The notes beneath the pieces were generated by a model. That model was not told where the DNA came from. It did not search any database and was given only the letters and a program-made list of their open reading frames with translations. A stretch of DNA of 64,000 nt from CAYNRG01 sp964399545. GTDB taxonomy: Bacteria; Bacillota_I; Bacilli_A; Erysipelotrichales; Erysipelotrichaceae. Shown here piece after piece: positions 1 to 8,438 of this stretch (position 1 is the first letter of the stretch; every line of letters begins with the position of its first letter). The stretch lies in assembly GCA_964399545.1 (NCBI GenBank), contig CAYNRG010000004.1, positions 62,001 to 126,000 on the forward strand, given 5' to 3'. The position numbers and the translations under genes are program-made.

Positions 1-319
1 AACGATTTAAAAGAAATTATAGAGGAAAAAGTATTTGAAATCAAATGCTTTTTTTTATGCAAATTTTAGCAACTCTACTTTGCAATTATATAGTAAAGAG
101 GAGATTAATCAGTTTTCAAAGAGACTACGGTAGAAATAAGCATTTAGAAATAGTAGTCGTTATTGAGGTGGAAAGGTATAATGTCCTAATTGAAAAACTT
201 TTTTTATGAATGGGTGAAAAGCGTTTGGGAATAGTTAGAAAAATCTAGATTTTTTTAGGAAAATGGAATAAAGAGGATAATTAATTATCAGCAAGTTATT
301 GCAGGAAAGGAGAATTGAA
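1..319. other. Leader region upstream of the Tad-like operon, no convincing gene
   Basis: The first 69 bases are open in frame 1 and end in TAG, so they could be the tail of a gene that begins before the window, but the 22 residues are not recognisable. The rest has stops in all frames. A TATAAT at 177-182 is a possible -10 box without a good -35 and could drive the operon that begins at 320. A short AT-rich palindrome lies near 238-251. I see no RNA gene here. Confidence 0.4.
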
Positions 320-469
320 ATGAAAGAAATTTTACAAGAATATGGAGGGTTTATTTTATCCATTGTCTTAATTGCGGCATTAATTGCTAGTTTAAAATCA
401 GGGTTTATTGGAAAAATTAATGAAAACATTACCTCGCAATTAGATAAAATTTCAGAAATAGGAAATTAG
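320..469 (+). CDS. Small Flp/Tad pilin-like peptide (49 aa)
   Basis: This short gene has a strong ribosome site (AAAGGAG at about 305-311) and one hydrophobic helix at about residues 10-25, followed by a polar amphipathic tail. Residues 7-9 read E-Y-G just before the helix, which resembles the Glu-Tyr core of Flp pilins (class IVb). It is the first gene of a Tad-like operon, where the major pilin usually sits. I do not see a clear prepilin peptidase cleavage site, and no TadV/CpaA peptidase gene lies in the window. The pilin role is inferred from size, helix and position. It could also be a small membrane subunit of the machine. Confidence 0.6.
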   Translation: MKEILQEYGGFILSIVLIAALIASLKSGFIGKINENITSQLDKISEIGN

Positions 470-480
470 TCTAGCAGTAG

Positions 481-876
481 ATGACAGGATTATTAAAAAG
501 CTATGGTGTTTTTCTTCTAGGAATTTTTTGTTTTATTTCTCTAATGCTAATGAATCAAAGGCTGGTTTTAGAGGATGAAATTTTTGAAAGTACAAGGCTG
601 ACTCAATATTCTGTAATAGAAAATAATATTTTACTAGGAGAATTATTTACGAATAAGAAAGTAGTCATTGCAGCAGAGAATTTACCAGCGGAATGGGTAG
701 CGCAGTTTAGGCTCAATATAAATTTAAAAGGAGAATACATTATCGAAATTGTAGGCATCCATGAGGATCCGCCAGCAATTGCGGTTCGTGTTCAAGGTAA
801 GGCGAAAAAGAAATGGAGTCAAGAGGAAATACAGTTGGACTATACAAGTTTAATTTTAATAGAAGAAGGGCGATGA
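481..876 (+). CDS. Single-TM pilin-like protein of the Tad-like operon
   Basis: The 131-residue product has one N-terminal membrane helix (about residues 7-25), then a soluble domain of about 105 residues with a basic patch (KAKKKW) near the end. This is the shape of a minor pilin or TadE-like pseudopilin, but I do not recognise a named family. No strong ribosome site precedes the ATG; it starts 11 bases after the previous stop, so translational coupling is likely. The following gene begins one base after its stop. Its function is inferred from position only. Confidence 0.6.
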   Translation: MTGLLKSYGVFLLGIFCFISLMLMNQRLVLEDEIFESTRLTQYSVIENNILLGELFTNKKVVIAAENLPAEWVAQFRLNINLKGEYIIEIVGIHEDPPAIAVRVQGKAKKKWSQEEIQLDYTSLILIEEGR

Positions 877-877
877 A

Positions 878-1660
878 ATGAAAAAGCTAAGGATGAAGAA
901 TAAAATCTTATGGACAGTACTTTTAGGGAGTTTGTTGAGTGGTGGGATTTTGATTACTTTACATCAAACTAAAACAGAAATGGAACAGATGGTAGAGATT
1001 CCAGTGGCTTTTAGAAAGATTTCTTCAAGGGAGATGATTCAGGAAGAAGATATTGTAATGATTTCGATTCCCAAATATGTGCTTTTAGAGGGAGTTATTA
1101 TGAGCGAAGAGGAAATCATTGGTCAGTATATTAAACCTTATCACTCTGTTGTTGAAAATTCCTTATTTTATAAAGATGCGGTTATTCAAAAGGAAAGAAT
1201 GAATGATGTGGCTTTATTCACATTGGAGCAAGGCGAGATTGCAGTGACAATTGAAGCAGATATACAAAGTTCTTATGCTAATTCTATTTTAGTAGGTCAC
1301 CAAATTGATCTTTATTATTTAGGGCAAGCTCGTTTGAAGAGCGATGTGGATAAAGTGATTATTCATGGTGAAATTGTCAAAAATGCCAGAGTTATAGCTG
1401 TGAAAGATAAAGATGGTCTATCTATAGAAGGCAATCAAGAGTTAAAAACAGCAATGATTGTTGTAGCGTTGTCAAAAGAAGACGGTCATCTTGTAGAGAT
1501 AGCAAAGGCCTTAGGGAAAGTAACACCAATCATTTCTTATGAAAATTTTAATGAGGGAGAAGAAAGTCAATATTACGACATAGAAAAGATGAAAAATATT
1601 CTGTTTGGTAATTCCTTGGATGTAACTATTGAATCCATCAATGGAGATCAAGATGAATAG
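878..1660 (+). CDS. cpaB: CpaB/RcpC-like SAF-domain protein
   Basis: A membrane helix at about residues 9-27 is followed by an SAF-type domain at about residues 40-105, with the characteristic order of a mature-form beta strand, a 'REMIQEEDI' turn and a 'SVVENSLFY' strand. CpaB/RcpC proteins are membrane-anchored parts of Tad/Flp pilus machines, possibly contacting peptidoglycan through the SAF domain. The 260-residue length fits the family. It lies directly upstream of the TadA ATPase and its stop overlaps that gene's start. No secretin partner is present, as expected for a one-membrane cell. Confidence 0.8.
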   Translation: MKKLRMKNKILWTVLLGSLLSGGILITLHQTKTEMEQMVEIPVAFRKISSREMIQEEDIVMISIPKYVLLEGVIMSEEEIIGQYIKPYHSVVENSLFYKDAVIQKERMNDVALFTLEQGEIAVTIEADIQSSYANSILVGHQIDLYYLGQARLKSDVDKVIIHGEIVKNARVIAVKDKDGLSIEGNQELKTAMIVVALSKEDGHLVEIAKALGKVTPIISYENFNEGEESQYYDIEKMKNILFGNSLDVTIESINGDQDE

Positions 1661-2681
1661 TCAAGGATTTAATCATGTAGATTTTGGAGACTTACAGCAA
1701 TTTTTAGATTATCCAGATGTTACCGATGTATCTTGTAAAAATGATGGAGAAGTTTGGTTAACATCGAATGAAAGAGGTCATTATTTATCTGATGTGAAGG
1801 TTTATGAAAAGGAAGTAATGCGAATTGCAAGCCAAATTGCTAATAAAATGCAAAAAGAATTTAATCCAGCAAATCCTAATCTAGAAGGAGATATACAAGG
1901 AAAAGAGGAAGATTATCGAGTGGGATGTGTCCATCGTCATCTATCTCCTTTTGGAACTACATTGGTAATTAGGAAAGTTCGGAAGAAGTTATTCCTCTCC
2001 TATAGTCAATTATTAAGGGACAAAAGTATATCAAAAGAGGCTTTACATTTATTAATCTTAGCTGTTAAATCTGGAATGAATATGATTTTTATTGGTGAAA
2101 CTGGCAGTGGAAAAACAGAGTTATTAAAATTTTTATCACAATATATTCCAAAAGAGGAAGTTGTGGTGACTATTGAAGATTCTATGGAGTTTAATTTAAA
2201 TCAACTAATTTCAGATCTTTCTTGTACTGCTTTCCATCTTCGAGAAGGAGTGACGTATCAGCAGATTGTTGCAATGAGTCTAAGGTTGAATGTCCAAAGA
2301 ATTTTACTTCAAGAGGCTCGAGGAGAAGAGGTGGATGATCTATTAGATGCAATGTCTACTGGGCATACGGTTATGACTACTATGCATGCACGCTCTGTTG
2401 AAACTGTGTGTTCAAGAATTAAACAAATGCTAAAGTCTAGTCAAGAGAGCTATGATCATTTACAAGCAAGAGTATATGGGTTAGTGGATTTAGTAGTTTT
2501 TATGGAGAAGGAAAAAACTAAAAAGGGAACGCATAGGAAAGTAAAGCAAATTGCTCGGTATCAATATTTTTCAAAAGAAAATAGATGGGAATGTAACTTA
2601 GTGTATGACTATAATAAGAAACTTTTCCCCATGTCTTCCGACTTCATTCAAAAATTAATAAAAGGGAAAAGATATGATTGA
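1653..2681 (+). CDS. tadA: TadA/CpaF-type secretion ATPase
   Basis: This is the motor ATPase of a Tad-like type IV filamentous machine, working on the cytoplasmic face of the membrane. It has a Walker A motif GETGSGKT at about residues 148-155, a degenerate Walker B/Asp box region (LLQEARGEE), and a His-box TTMHARS near residue 245. The 342-residue length is short for CpaF because the N-terminal extension is reduced. I place the start at the ATG with GGAG six bases upstream; a TTG 24 bases earlier is in frame but has no ribosome site. The start overlaps the end of cpaB. The usual GE-RG-E Walker B element reads QEARGEE here. Confidence 0.88.
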   Translation: MNSQGFNHVDFGDLQQFLDYPDVTDVSCKNDGEVWLTSNERGHYLSDVKVYEKEVMRIASQIANKMQKEFNPANPNLEGDIQGKEEDYRVGCVHRHLSPFGTTLVIRKVRKKLFLSYSQLLRDKSISKEALHLLILAVKSGMNMIFIGETGSGKTELLKFLSQYIPKEEVVVTIEDSMEFNLNQLISDLSCTAFHLREGVTYQQIVAMSLRLNVQRILLQEARGEEVDDLLDAMSTGHTVMTTMHARSVETVCSRIKQMLKSSQESYDHLQARVYGLVDLVVFMEKEKTKKGTHRKVKQIARYQYFSKENRWECNLVYDYNKKLFPMSSDFIQKLIKGKRYD

Positions 2682-3546
2682 AGGAATTATTCTTATCAGC
2701 GTATTCCTTTTAGTTTGGGTTTTAATTGGTGGGGAAAGAGCGGATATTGAAAAGTTAGTAGAGAATAGAGTTGTTCAGGAAACGATGGAGCTATCTTATT
2801 TTGGTCAAGAGAAGAAATTGGTCAATATTGGAAGAAAATATTCTTTAAAACAATACTTCCGAGATAGTTTTAAATTGCTTGTCTTTTTTGGCTTTTTAAT
2901 CTATAGAACAGTAGATGATCTTTATTTGTCACTTTGGATATGCGGTGTTATTATCTTTTTTTGGCCATACCTTTATTGCCTAAAAGTCATGAATGAAGAG
3001 CAAAGGAAAAAAGAGGAATCAGCATTCATTTATAGTCAGTCCATCTTAGTTTATCTAAGAGAAAATCGAGTGTCGCAGCAGATTCTTTATCAATGTGTAG
3101 AGGTGTTAGAGGGAGCATTTAGAACGGATATTGAAAAAATGATTTCAGTTGTTGAGCAATCCAATCAATTTTCAAAAGGGCTGAAAATGTTGGAAGATAA
3201 GTATCCCTATTCAATGATAAAAAATGTTCATATCTTACTCTTGGGAAAGAAGGATCAAGGTTCGAGCTATCTTAGTCTAGTAGACTATCTTCAGCAAAGC
3301 ATAGAAAATCATGAAATTTTGCTAAGAGAATTTTATAGAAAGAAAGAAACAAATGAAAAGATGTTCTTTATTATTTGTGGATTAAACTTCATTGCGATAT
3401 CGATGATTATTAAATTCTTTGTAGGTACATCAGAGATGAGCCTGGGTATAGGGATTAAAATAGTGTTATCTTGTTTTTATTCTTTAAATTTAATAACTAT
3501 TGTCCTATATGAACGTTGGTGTTTGACTAAAAATCACTTAGATTAG
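2674..3546 (+). CDS. tadB: TadB-like inner-membrane platform protein
   Basis: The protein has an N-terminal helix (residues 3-20), a helix pair at about 68-112, a long cytoplasmic domain of T2SSF type, and a C-terminal helix pair at about 230-282. This is the TadB layout: a platform protein that forms the membrane base of the pilus with TadC and contacts TadA. At 290 residues it has the usual length. It overlaps the end of tadA by eight bases, so the two are probably co-translated. Confidence 0.8.
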   Translation: MIEGIILISVFLLVWVLIGGERADIEKLVENRVVQETMELSYFGQEKKLVNIGRKYSLKQYFRDSFKLLVFFGFLIYRTVDDLYLSLWICGVIIFFWPYLYCLKVMNEEQRKKEESAFIYSQSILVYLRENRVSQQILYQCVEVLEGAFRTDIEKMISVVEQSNQFSKGLKMLEDKYPYSMIKNVHILLLGKKDQGSSYLSLVDYLQQSIENHEILLREFYRKKETNEKMFFIICGLNFIAISMIIKFFVGTSEMSLGIGIKIVLSCFYSLNLITIVLYERWCLTKNHLD

Positions 3547-3554
3547 GAGGCTTG

Positions 3555-4316
3555 ATGGGAGTGTTGATTATTTTATGTTGCTTTGGGATTTCTTTTCTAT
3601 GGACAATGGATCATTATCAGATTAATCAGGAAATTCATTGGATAGAAAGTTTGATTATCGAGAAAGATTATTTTAGGATGATTCAATTAACAACAGAGAA
3701 AACAAGAAGGAAAGCTCTTATGGAGAGGTTGATTGTCTCTTTTATTGGTGGAATATTGGCCTTTTTTATTTTTGATGGAGAAATTCGAATTGTTTATTCT
3801 GCTATAGTTATTCTTGTTATATATAAAGGGATATACTTATCACTAAAAAAGAAAGTTAAAATTCAATTGGAAATTGCTAAAAATGTTTTTCCTTTCTATC
3901 TGAATAATTTATGTATTTTAATTCAAACCAATCCAGTTCCATTGGCTTTGCAAAAATCGATTCAAATGGCTCCTACTATTTTTAAAGATGATTTAGAAAT
4001 CTTAGTAAAAGAAATTCATGAGGGTAAAAAGGAAAGGGTTATTCCATATTTAGAATTTGCTCAAAAGTTTGAACAGATTCCAGATTTGATGAGAATTTAT
4101 AGAACACTATACTATCTTTCTGTAACTGTTGTTCAAAAGGAAATGATTTTACTATCTTTATGTAAAATCGCTAATGAAAAATTAGTAGAAGAGAGAAAGC
4201 GTAAGCTGGATAATTTTTTGGATCACCAATCGCTTGTTCCGTGGATTGCTTTTTTATGGGTGGGTCTTGTGATTATTGCTTTGTTTAATTTCGTTCATAT
4301 ACAAGGATTTTTATAA
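3555..4316 (+). CDS. tadC: TadC-like inner-membrane platform protein
   Basis: This second platform protein pairs with TadB. It has an N-terminal helix, a helix pair at about residues 58-98, a cytoplasmic T2SSF-like domain and a C-terminal helix at about 233-250. An AGGAGG lies four bases upstream of the chosen ATG; a TTG three bases earlier is too close to it, and a GTG six bases later is a weaker alternative. It follows tadB after nine bases and the next gene starts two bases after its stop. Confidence 0.78.
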   Translation: MGVLIILCCFGISFLWTMDHYQINQEIHWIESLIIEKDYFRMIQLTTEKTRRKALMERLIVSFIGGILAFFIFDGEIRIVYSAIVILVIYKGIYLSLKKKVKIQLEIAKNVFPFYLNNLCILIQTNPVPLALQKSIQMAPTIFKDDLEILVKEIHEGKKERVIPYLEFAQKFEQIPDLMRIYRTLYYLSVTVVQKEMILLSLCKIANEKLVEERKRKLDNFLDHQSLVPWIAFLWVGLVIIALFNFVHIQGFL

Positions 4317-4317
4317 G

Positions 4318-4680
4318 ATGAAGATGCCAGTTCAAGTTTATGGGATATTATTTGCTTTTTCTCTTTCAATTTTGGTGTTACCACAAATTTTAAACTATGC
4401 AATTTGTTATCGCCAATGTAATAGTGTTGCTATGTATTTTGTAGATGTTGTCGAGGTCTATGATGGTCTTGAAGAAAGAATAATTTATGAAAAGAAGTTG
4501 GAAATGAGTAAGAGATATCCAACAATGGAGATTGAAATTAACCGGGTAATAATTGATCAGCAATATGTTTCTTATCGCGTGGTATGTAAAAAGAAGTTAT
4601 CGTTCTCCATTTTGAAATTGGATATTACCGTTCAAGCTGAAAAGCAATCCAAACGGATTGTAGACTGGAGAAGTGAATGA
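4318..4680 (+). CDS. Second single-TM pilin-like protein of the Tad-like operon
   Basis: The 120-residue product has one membrane helix at residues 7-27 and a small soluble domain. Its plan matches the 131-residue protein at the front of the operon, so both may be minor pilins or TadE-type pseudopilins. I chose the ATG right after the tadC stop; the in-frame start 42 bases earlier lies inside tadC. It overlaps the next gene by an ATGA junction, which suggests coupled translation. No named family is recognised. Confidence 0.6.
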   Translation: MKMPVQVYGILFAFSLSILVLPQILNYAICYRQCNSVAMYFVDVVEVYDGLEERIIYEKKLEMSKRYPTMEIEINRVIIDQQYVSYRVVCKKKLSFSILKLDITVQAEKQSKRIVDWRSE

Positions 4681-7262
4681 AAAAGGTTATAGGAATAGGG
4701 ATAATGTGCGTACTGCTGATTAGTCCTCTTCTAGGAGAGGAAGAACAATGTAAAGCAATTTTTTTGTACTCTAGAAAAGAGTGGATGAGTCATCAAAATT
4801 TGATTGATGTTCCTTTTCAAGGAGGTAAGAACCACTTCATTAATTCTAAAGGAGTGCAATTATCTTTAAATGTATTTGGTAGCTTTGCAAATCCAGAAAT
4901 GGAAGATTCATCGTTTTTGTTGGGAGAAAGAGAATTAATTAAAGAAGTGCAGACTAAACAGGGGGATCCTATTGTTTTTTCGATGATTTTTTATCAGAAT
5001 ATAAAAATAGGGGAGCTGGAGTTTGAAATGCAAGCGATTGATAAAGTGACACAGAAGGTATTGGATAAAAAAATACTTATAAATGTGTCAAGTGTAGATG
5101 ACTTGTACTCCAACCCAGTCGTAATTCCTTCGAGCACATTGGGAAAAAGGGAAAAAGTTGATTTAAATAACGCAGAAGTTCGGAATGTATTTATTGCTTT
5201 TGAACCTACCCCAAATCCAGTAGAGTATCGTTTATCTTATTTTCAAGTTAAAGACTATGCAGTTTATAAGCATATTCAATGGCAGGAAGAGGAAATAAAG
5301 AATACAGAAGTTAAACAAGTGATATGGTGTCAAAAAAACGGGAAATTTAATCCAGATGGGACAGGGAATCAATGGGTGAAAGAAGAGGAAACAGGATTTG
5401 GCCCTTCGATCCATTTAATTAGTGATTATATACCAATTATTAAGGAACAGCATTTTAATTATGATCAAGGAAGAGGATCAACTATAAAAGCCTATTCATT
5501 GCCTAAAGAATCCGTCCAGTTGGCTAATTATAATGTAGTCATTACTGATTGGCAAACACAAGGAGAAAAGCCTTACCTGACATATTACTCTCTGTATGAA
5601 GGGAAAAAGTATAGCCCACTTTCAAAGACAGTGGGAGTACAATATATAGCAATTCCAGTTTATTGGGATGTGCGGAAAAGAACCCATTATGCATCGGTTT
5701 TATCATACAATAAAGACTGGTGTTACCATGTGAGTGGTAAAAAGGAAATTCCATGTTACAAGCATTTTGGACATTCTTCAGAGGGACGATTAAATTCATA
5801 TGACATCAAAGTTAATGTTTGGGACCAAGTGGTGGATCCAGATTATCAAAAAGTAGAAAAAGCAATTTATTCCGTTTATAAAAATGGAGAGAAACAGTTT
5901 GAGATACAAGGAAAAGAGGAATTGAAGAGGTTTAAATTTAATGAAACAGGGATTTGGGAAGTGAAAGCGATTATTTATGATGGTGTGGGGCAACAAGGCG
6001 AAGTAAGATCGAAGAAATTTTATATTGACCAAGATAAACCAAATATTGAAATTAATAGTAGTATGGAAGAACGGAAATTTAATATTAGAGTTAGTGATGA
6101 CCACTCAGGGGTGAAGAGATGGTGGTACTTTGTATCTAATGATGATGGGGAATCGTATTACTACCAAAGTGATATTTTGACAACGATTGAAGAAACCATT
6201 AGGTTAGAAAATCCAGGAGAGTACATTGTTGATGTTTTTTGTGAGGATCAAGTTGGAAATCTTCAAGAGAAAAGAAGTGAGAGAATAGAGGTTAAAGAGG
6301 AGAATATTGTACTCGATAAAGTTTTTGCTCCTGTATATGAACAAGGAGTGGAAACTCAGCTCTATGTTCAATATCAGTGTGGTAGTTGTTCTTTTGGAAA
6401 TCCACAAGAAGTAGCTATTTTTATAGGCGAAGATAAGCTAGTTGACGATTGGATAATAACGGATGAATACCGCACTACCTACACTTATCGTACCCGAAAT
6501 GAGGCTTTTGTAGATATAAGGATAGAAACAAGTCGTTGGGATAAAACCTTGCGAGTTCATGAAAAGAGTTATCGTCATAAGCAAAGTAACGATGAAGTTA
6601 ATTTTGATGAAATTGTTGTTAGCTCTTTAGATAGGCTGGGGAATCAAGTTGACTTTAAAGAGAGAATTCAATTAAAGATTAATCAAGATAAAAAAACTTA
6701 TTTTTCAGGAGAGGGAATGGAACAAGAAGTTCTTGTGGACTATAGGAATGAATGCACAGGGTACGAAAGTTTCAACTGTACTCCAAGTGCTTTGCAAGAA
6801 AAATGGCAAGGCAGTGCTTCAATGTGGTATGAAGATTGTGCTTACCCATTAAATCAAGAGCGAAAAGTAGAGGACAAATATAGGACGAATCTAGAATTTG
6901 AAAATGGTAAATATCAGTTACCTATTCTATATCTTCATCCTCGAACAGGATTTGTATATGATAAAGAAACTCTAGATTTGATGGATGGTGGAAGAAGGTG
7001 GTACTCTAATCCAAAGTCATCACAAGGTGAGTATTCAGTGGAGGCTAAAGGGGAACAGTTAGGAGTTAATCAAGTGAGTTGGATACTAAAAACAGTGTAT
7101 GAGATTGACCAAAGCTATAAGGAGAAGTATCATATTCGATTTTTCCATCAGAAAGAACCTTTTCCAAAAGGGATGAGTACATGGTGGGAGAAGAGTAAGG
7201 AATGGATAGAGAATCTTAGATTAGAAAATCCAGTTTTTTCAACTGAAATTAGGAGTGATTAG
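4677..7262 (+). CDS. Large secreted Ig-like protein, last gene of the Tad-like operon
   Basis: This 861-residue protein starts with a signal peptide (about residues 1-20, ending in a Leu-Leu-Gly-Glu region) and has no later membrane helix or sortase motif. A segment at about residues 380-540 reads as one or two bacterial Ig-like modules of the 'DxxGN' and 'VDVFCEDQVGN' type. The rest is rich in Trp, Tyr and charged residues, with scattered cysteines, including a CGSC pair, that could form disulfides. It is coupled to the upstream pilin-like gene by ATGA and is followed by a terminator, so it belongs to the operon. A tip adhesin or secreted substrate is likely, but this is inference; I know no family for the whole chain. 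Confidence 0.75.
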   Translation: MKKVIGIGIMCVLLISPLLGEEEQCKAIFLYSRKEWMSHQNLIDVPFQGGKNHFINSKGVQLSLNVFGSFANPEMEDSSFLLGERELIKEVQTKQGDPIVFSMIFYQNIKIGELEFEMQAIDKVTQKVLDKKILINVSSVDDLYSNPVVIPSSTLGKREKVDLNNAEVRNVFIAFEPTPNPVEYRLSYFQVKDYAVYKHIQWQEEEIKNTEVKQVIWCQKNGKFNPDGTGNQWVKEEETGFGPSIHLISDYIPIIKEQHFNYDQGRGSTIKAYSLPKESVQLANYNVVITDWQTQGEKPYLTYYSLYEGKKYSPLSKTVGVQYIAIPVYWDVRKRTHYASVLSYNKDWCYHVSGKKEIPCYKHFGHSSEGRLNSYDIKVNVWDQVVDPDYQKVEKAIYSVYKNGEKQFEIQGKEELKRFKFNETGIWEVKAIIYDGVGQQGEVRSKKFYIDQDKPNIEINSSMEERKFNIRVSDDHSGVKRWWYFVSNDDGESYYYQSDILTTIEETIRLENPGEYIVDVFCEDQVGNLQEKRSERIEVKEENIVLDKVFAPVYEQGVETQLYVQYQCGSCSFGNPQEVAIFIGEDKLVDDWIITDEYRTTYTYRTRNEAFVDIRIETSRWDKTLRVHEKSYRHKQSNDEVNFDEIVVSSLDRLGNQVDFKERIQLKINQDKKTYFSGEGMEQEVLVDYRNECTGYESFNCTPSALQEKWQGSASMWYEDCAYPLNQERKVEDKYRTNLEFENGKYQLPILYLHPRTGFVYDKETLDLMDGGRRWYSNPKSSQGEYSVEAKGEQLGVNQVSWILKTVYEIDQSYKEKYHIRFFHQKEPFPKGMSTWWEKSKEWIENLRLENPVFSTEIRSD

Positions 7263-7279
7263 ATTCACTCTCTTTTTTT
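7253..7279 (+). terminator. Rho-independent terminator of the Tad-like operon
   Basis: A six-pair stem GAGTGA/TCACTC with a six-base loop is followed by a run of seven T. It overlaps the stop codon of the large secreted protein and separates the pilus operon from the sugar gene downstream. Confidence 0.8.
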
Positions 7280-7324
7280 GAAGTGCAGAACATGGTATGA
7301 TAAGAGAAATAGGCGGTGAATTAA

Positions 7325-8413
7325 ATGAAGATTTTGGTTACTGGATCCAGTGGATTCATTGGAAAGAATTTATGTTTATCATTAGAGTATCAAGGGTATG
7401 AGGTTTATCGGTTTGATGTTGACAATACAAAATCGGAACTAAGAATGATGATCAAAAACTGTGATTTTATTATGCATTTAGCAGGGATTAATCGTCCACT
7501 AGCACCTGAAGAGTTTTATGATGGAAATGTTCGATTGACACAATGGTTGGTCCAAATTATTGAAGAAGAAAGAAAAACTGTACCTCTTTTATTTAGCTCG
7601 ACAATTCAAGCAGAGCAGTTTAATGATTATGGAAAAAGCAAGCGTCAAGCAGAGGAGGTTGTTTCCGAATATGCACTGAGAACAGGGAGTGATATCTTTA
7701 TCTATCGGTTAGCGAATGCTTTTGGGAAATGGTGTCGCCCTAACTATAATTCTCAAGTAGCAACTTTTTGTCATATGGTAGCAAATGATTTAGATTTTAA
7801 AGTTACAGTACCTAATGCGATTGTGCCATTAGTTTATATTGATGATATTGTTCATTCATTTATGACATGTATTGGTAAGCCGGGAAGCATGGAGGTTCAA
7901 GAAGTTGATCCTACCTATAAAATCTCAGTAGGGAAGCTAGCAGATACAATTAAGTCCTTTAAAGATTATCGAGAAAATAAAAGGATTCAATATGATAAAA
8001 GCGAGTTAGAAAGAAAACTATACACGACATATTTAAGCTATGTACCAGAAGAGAAACTGATAGGATCATTAGGCTGGGAAGTAGACGCATATGATTTCTT
8101 AAAAAGTGATTCTTTTGGTAAGCTATCTATACGTTATTTACAACCAGGTGAAGTTTCTGGAAATCATTGGCATGGGAAAAGAAGTGAACGATATGTAGTA
8201 GTAGCGGGATGTGGAAAAATGAAGATGCGCCGAATAGGGAGTGAACAAATAATTGAACATCACTTATCTAGGGAAAAGATTCAGGTTGTTGATATTCCGG
8301 TAGGTTATGTGCATTCTATTGAAAATATAGGAGATAGTGAGCTGGTTCTTTTAGTTTGGTCTGAAGCATATGAGCATGATCGAAACAGTGATATTTTTGA
8401 AGAGCAGGTGTAG
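7325..8413 (+). CDS. CapF/WbjC-like sugar reductase with C-terminal cupin
   Basis: The N-terminal domain (about residues 1-240) is an extended SDR fold with NAD(P) motif GSSGFIG at residues 7-13 and a YGKSK catalytic motif near residue 101. A cupin domain follows at about 265-362 with the metal-type signature G-N-H-W-H and a later H-S-I-E-N-I-G segment. This two-domain layout and length (362) match CapF/WbjC, which makes the 4-keto reduction step in UDP-N-acetyl-L-fucosamine synthesis. The usual partners CapE and CapG are not in this window, so the substrate is uncertain. It is followed closely by the GH9 gene. Confidence 0.75.
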   Translation: MKILVTGSSGFIGKNLCLSLEYQGYEVYRFDVDNTKSELRMMIKNCDFIMHLAGINRPLAPEEFYDGNVRLTQWLVQIIEEERKTVPLLFSSTIQAEQFNDYGKSKRQAEEVVSEYALRTGSDIFIYRLANAFGKWCRPNYNSQVATFCHMVANDLDFKVTVPNAIVPLVYIDDIVHSFMTCIGKPGSMEVQEVDPTYKISVGKLADTIKSFKDYRENKRIQYDKSELERKLYTTYLSYVPEEKLIGSLGWEVDAYDFLKSDSFGKLSIRYLQPGEVSGNHWHGKRSERYVVVAGCGKMKMRRIGSEQIIEHHLSREKIQVVDIPVGYVHSIENIGDSELVLLVWSEAYEHDRNSDIFEEQV

Positions 8414-8438
8414 CTTGAGAGTCTAAATAGGAGTGGTG

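Noticed and set aside
238..251. AT-rich palindrome AAAATCTAGATTTT as a possible terminator or operator
   Set aside because: The stem is all A-T near the centre with no loop, so it cannot make a terminator, and such palindromes are frequent in this base composition.
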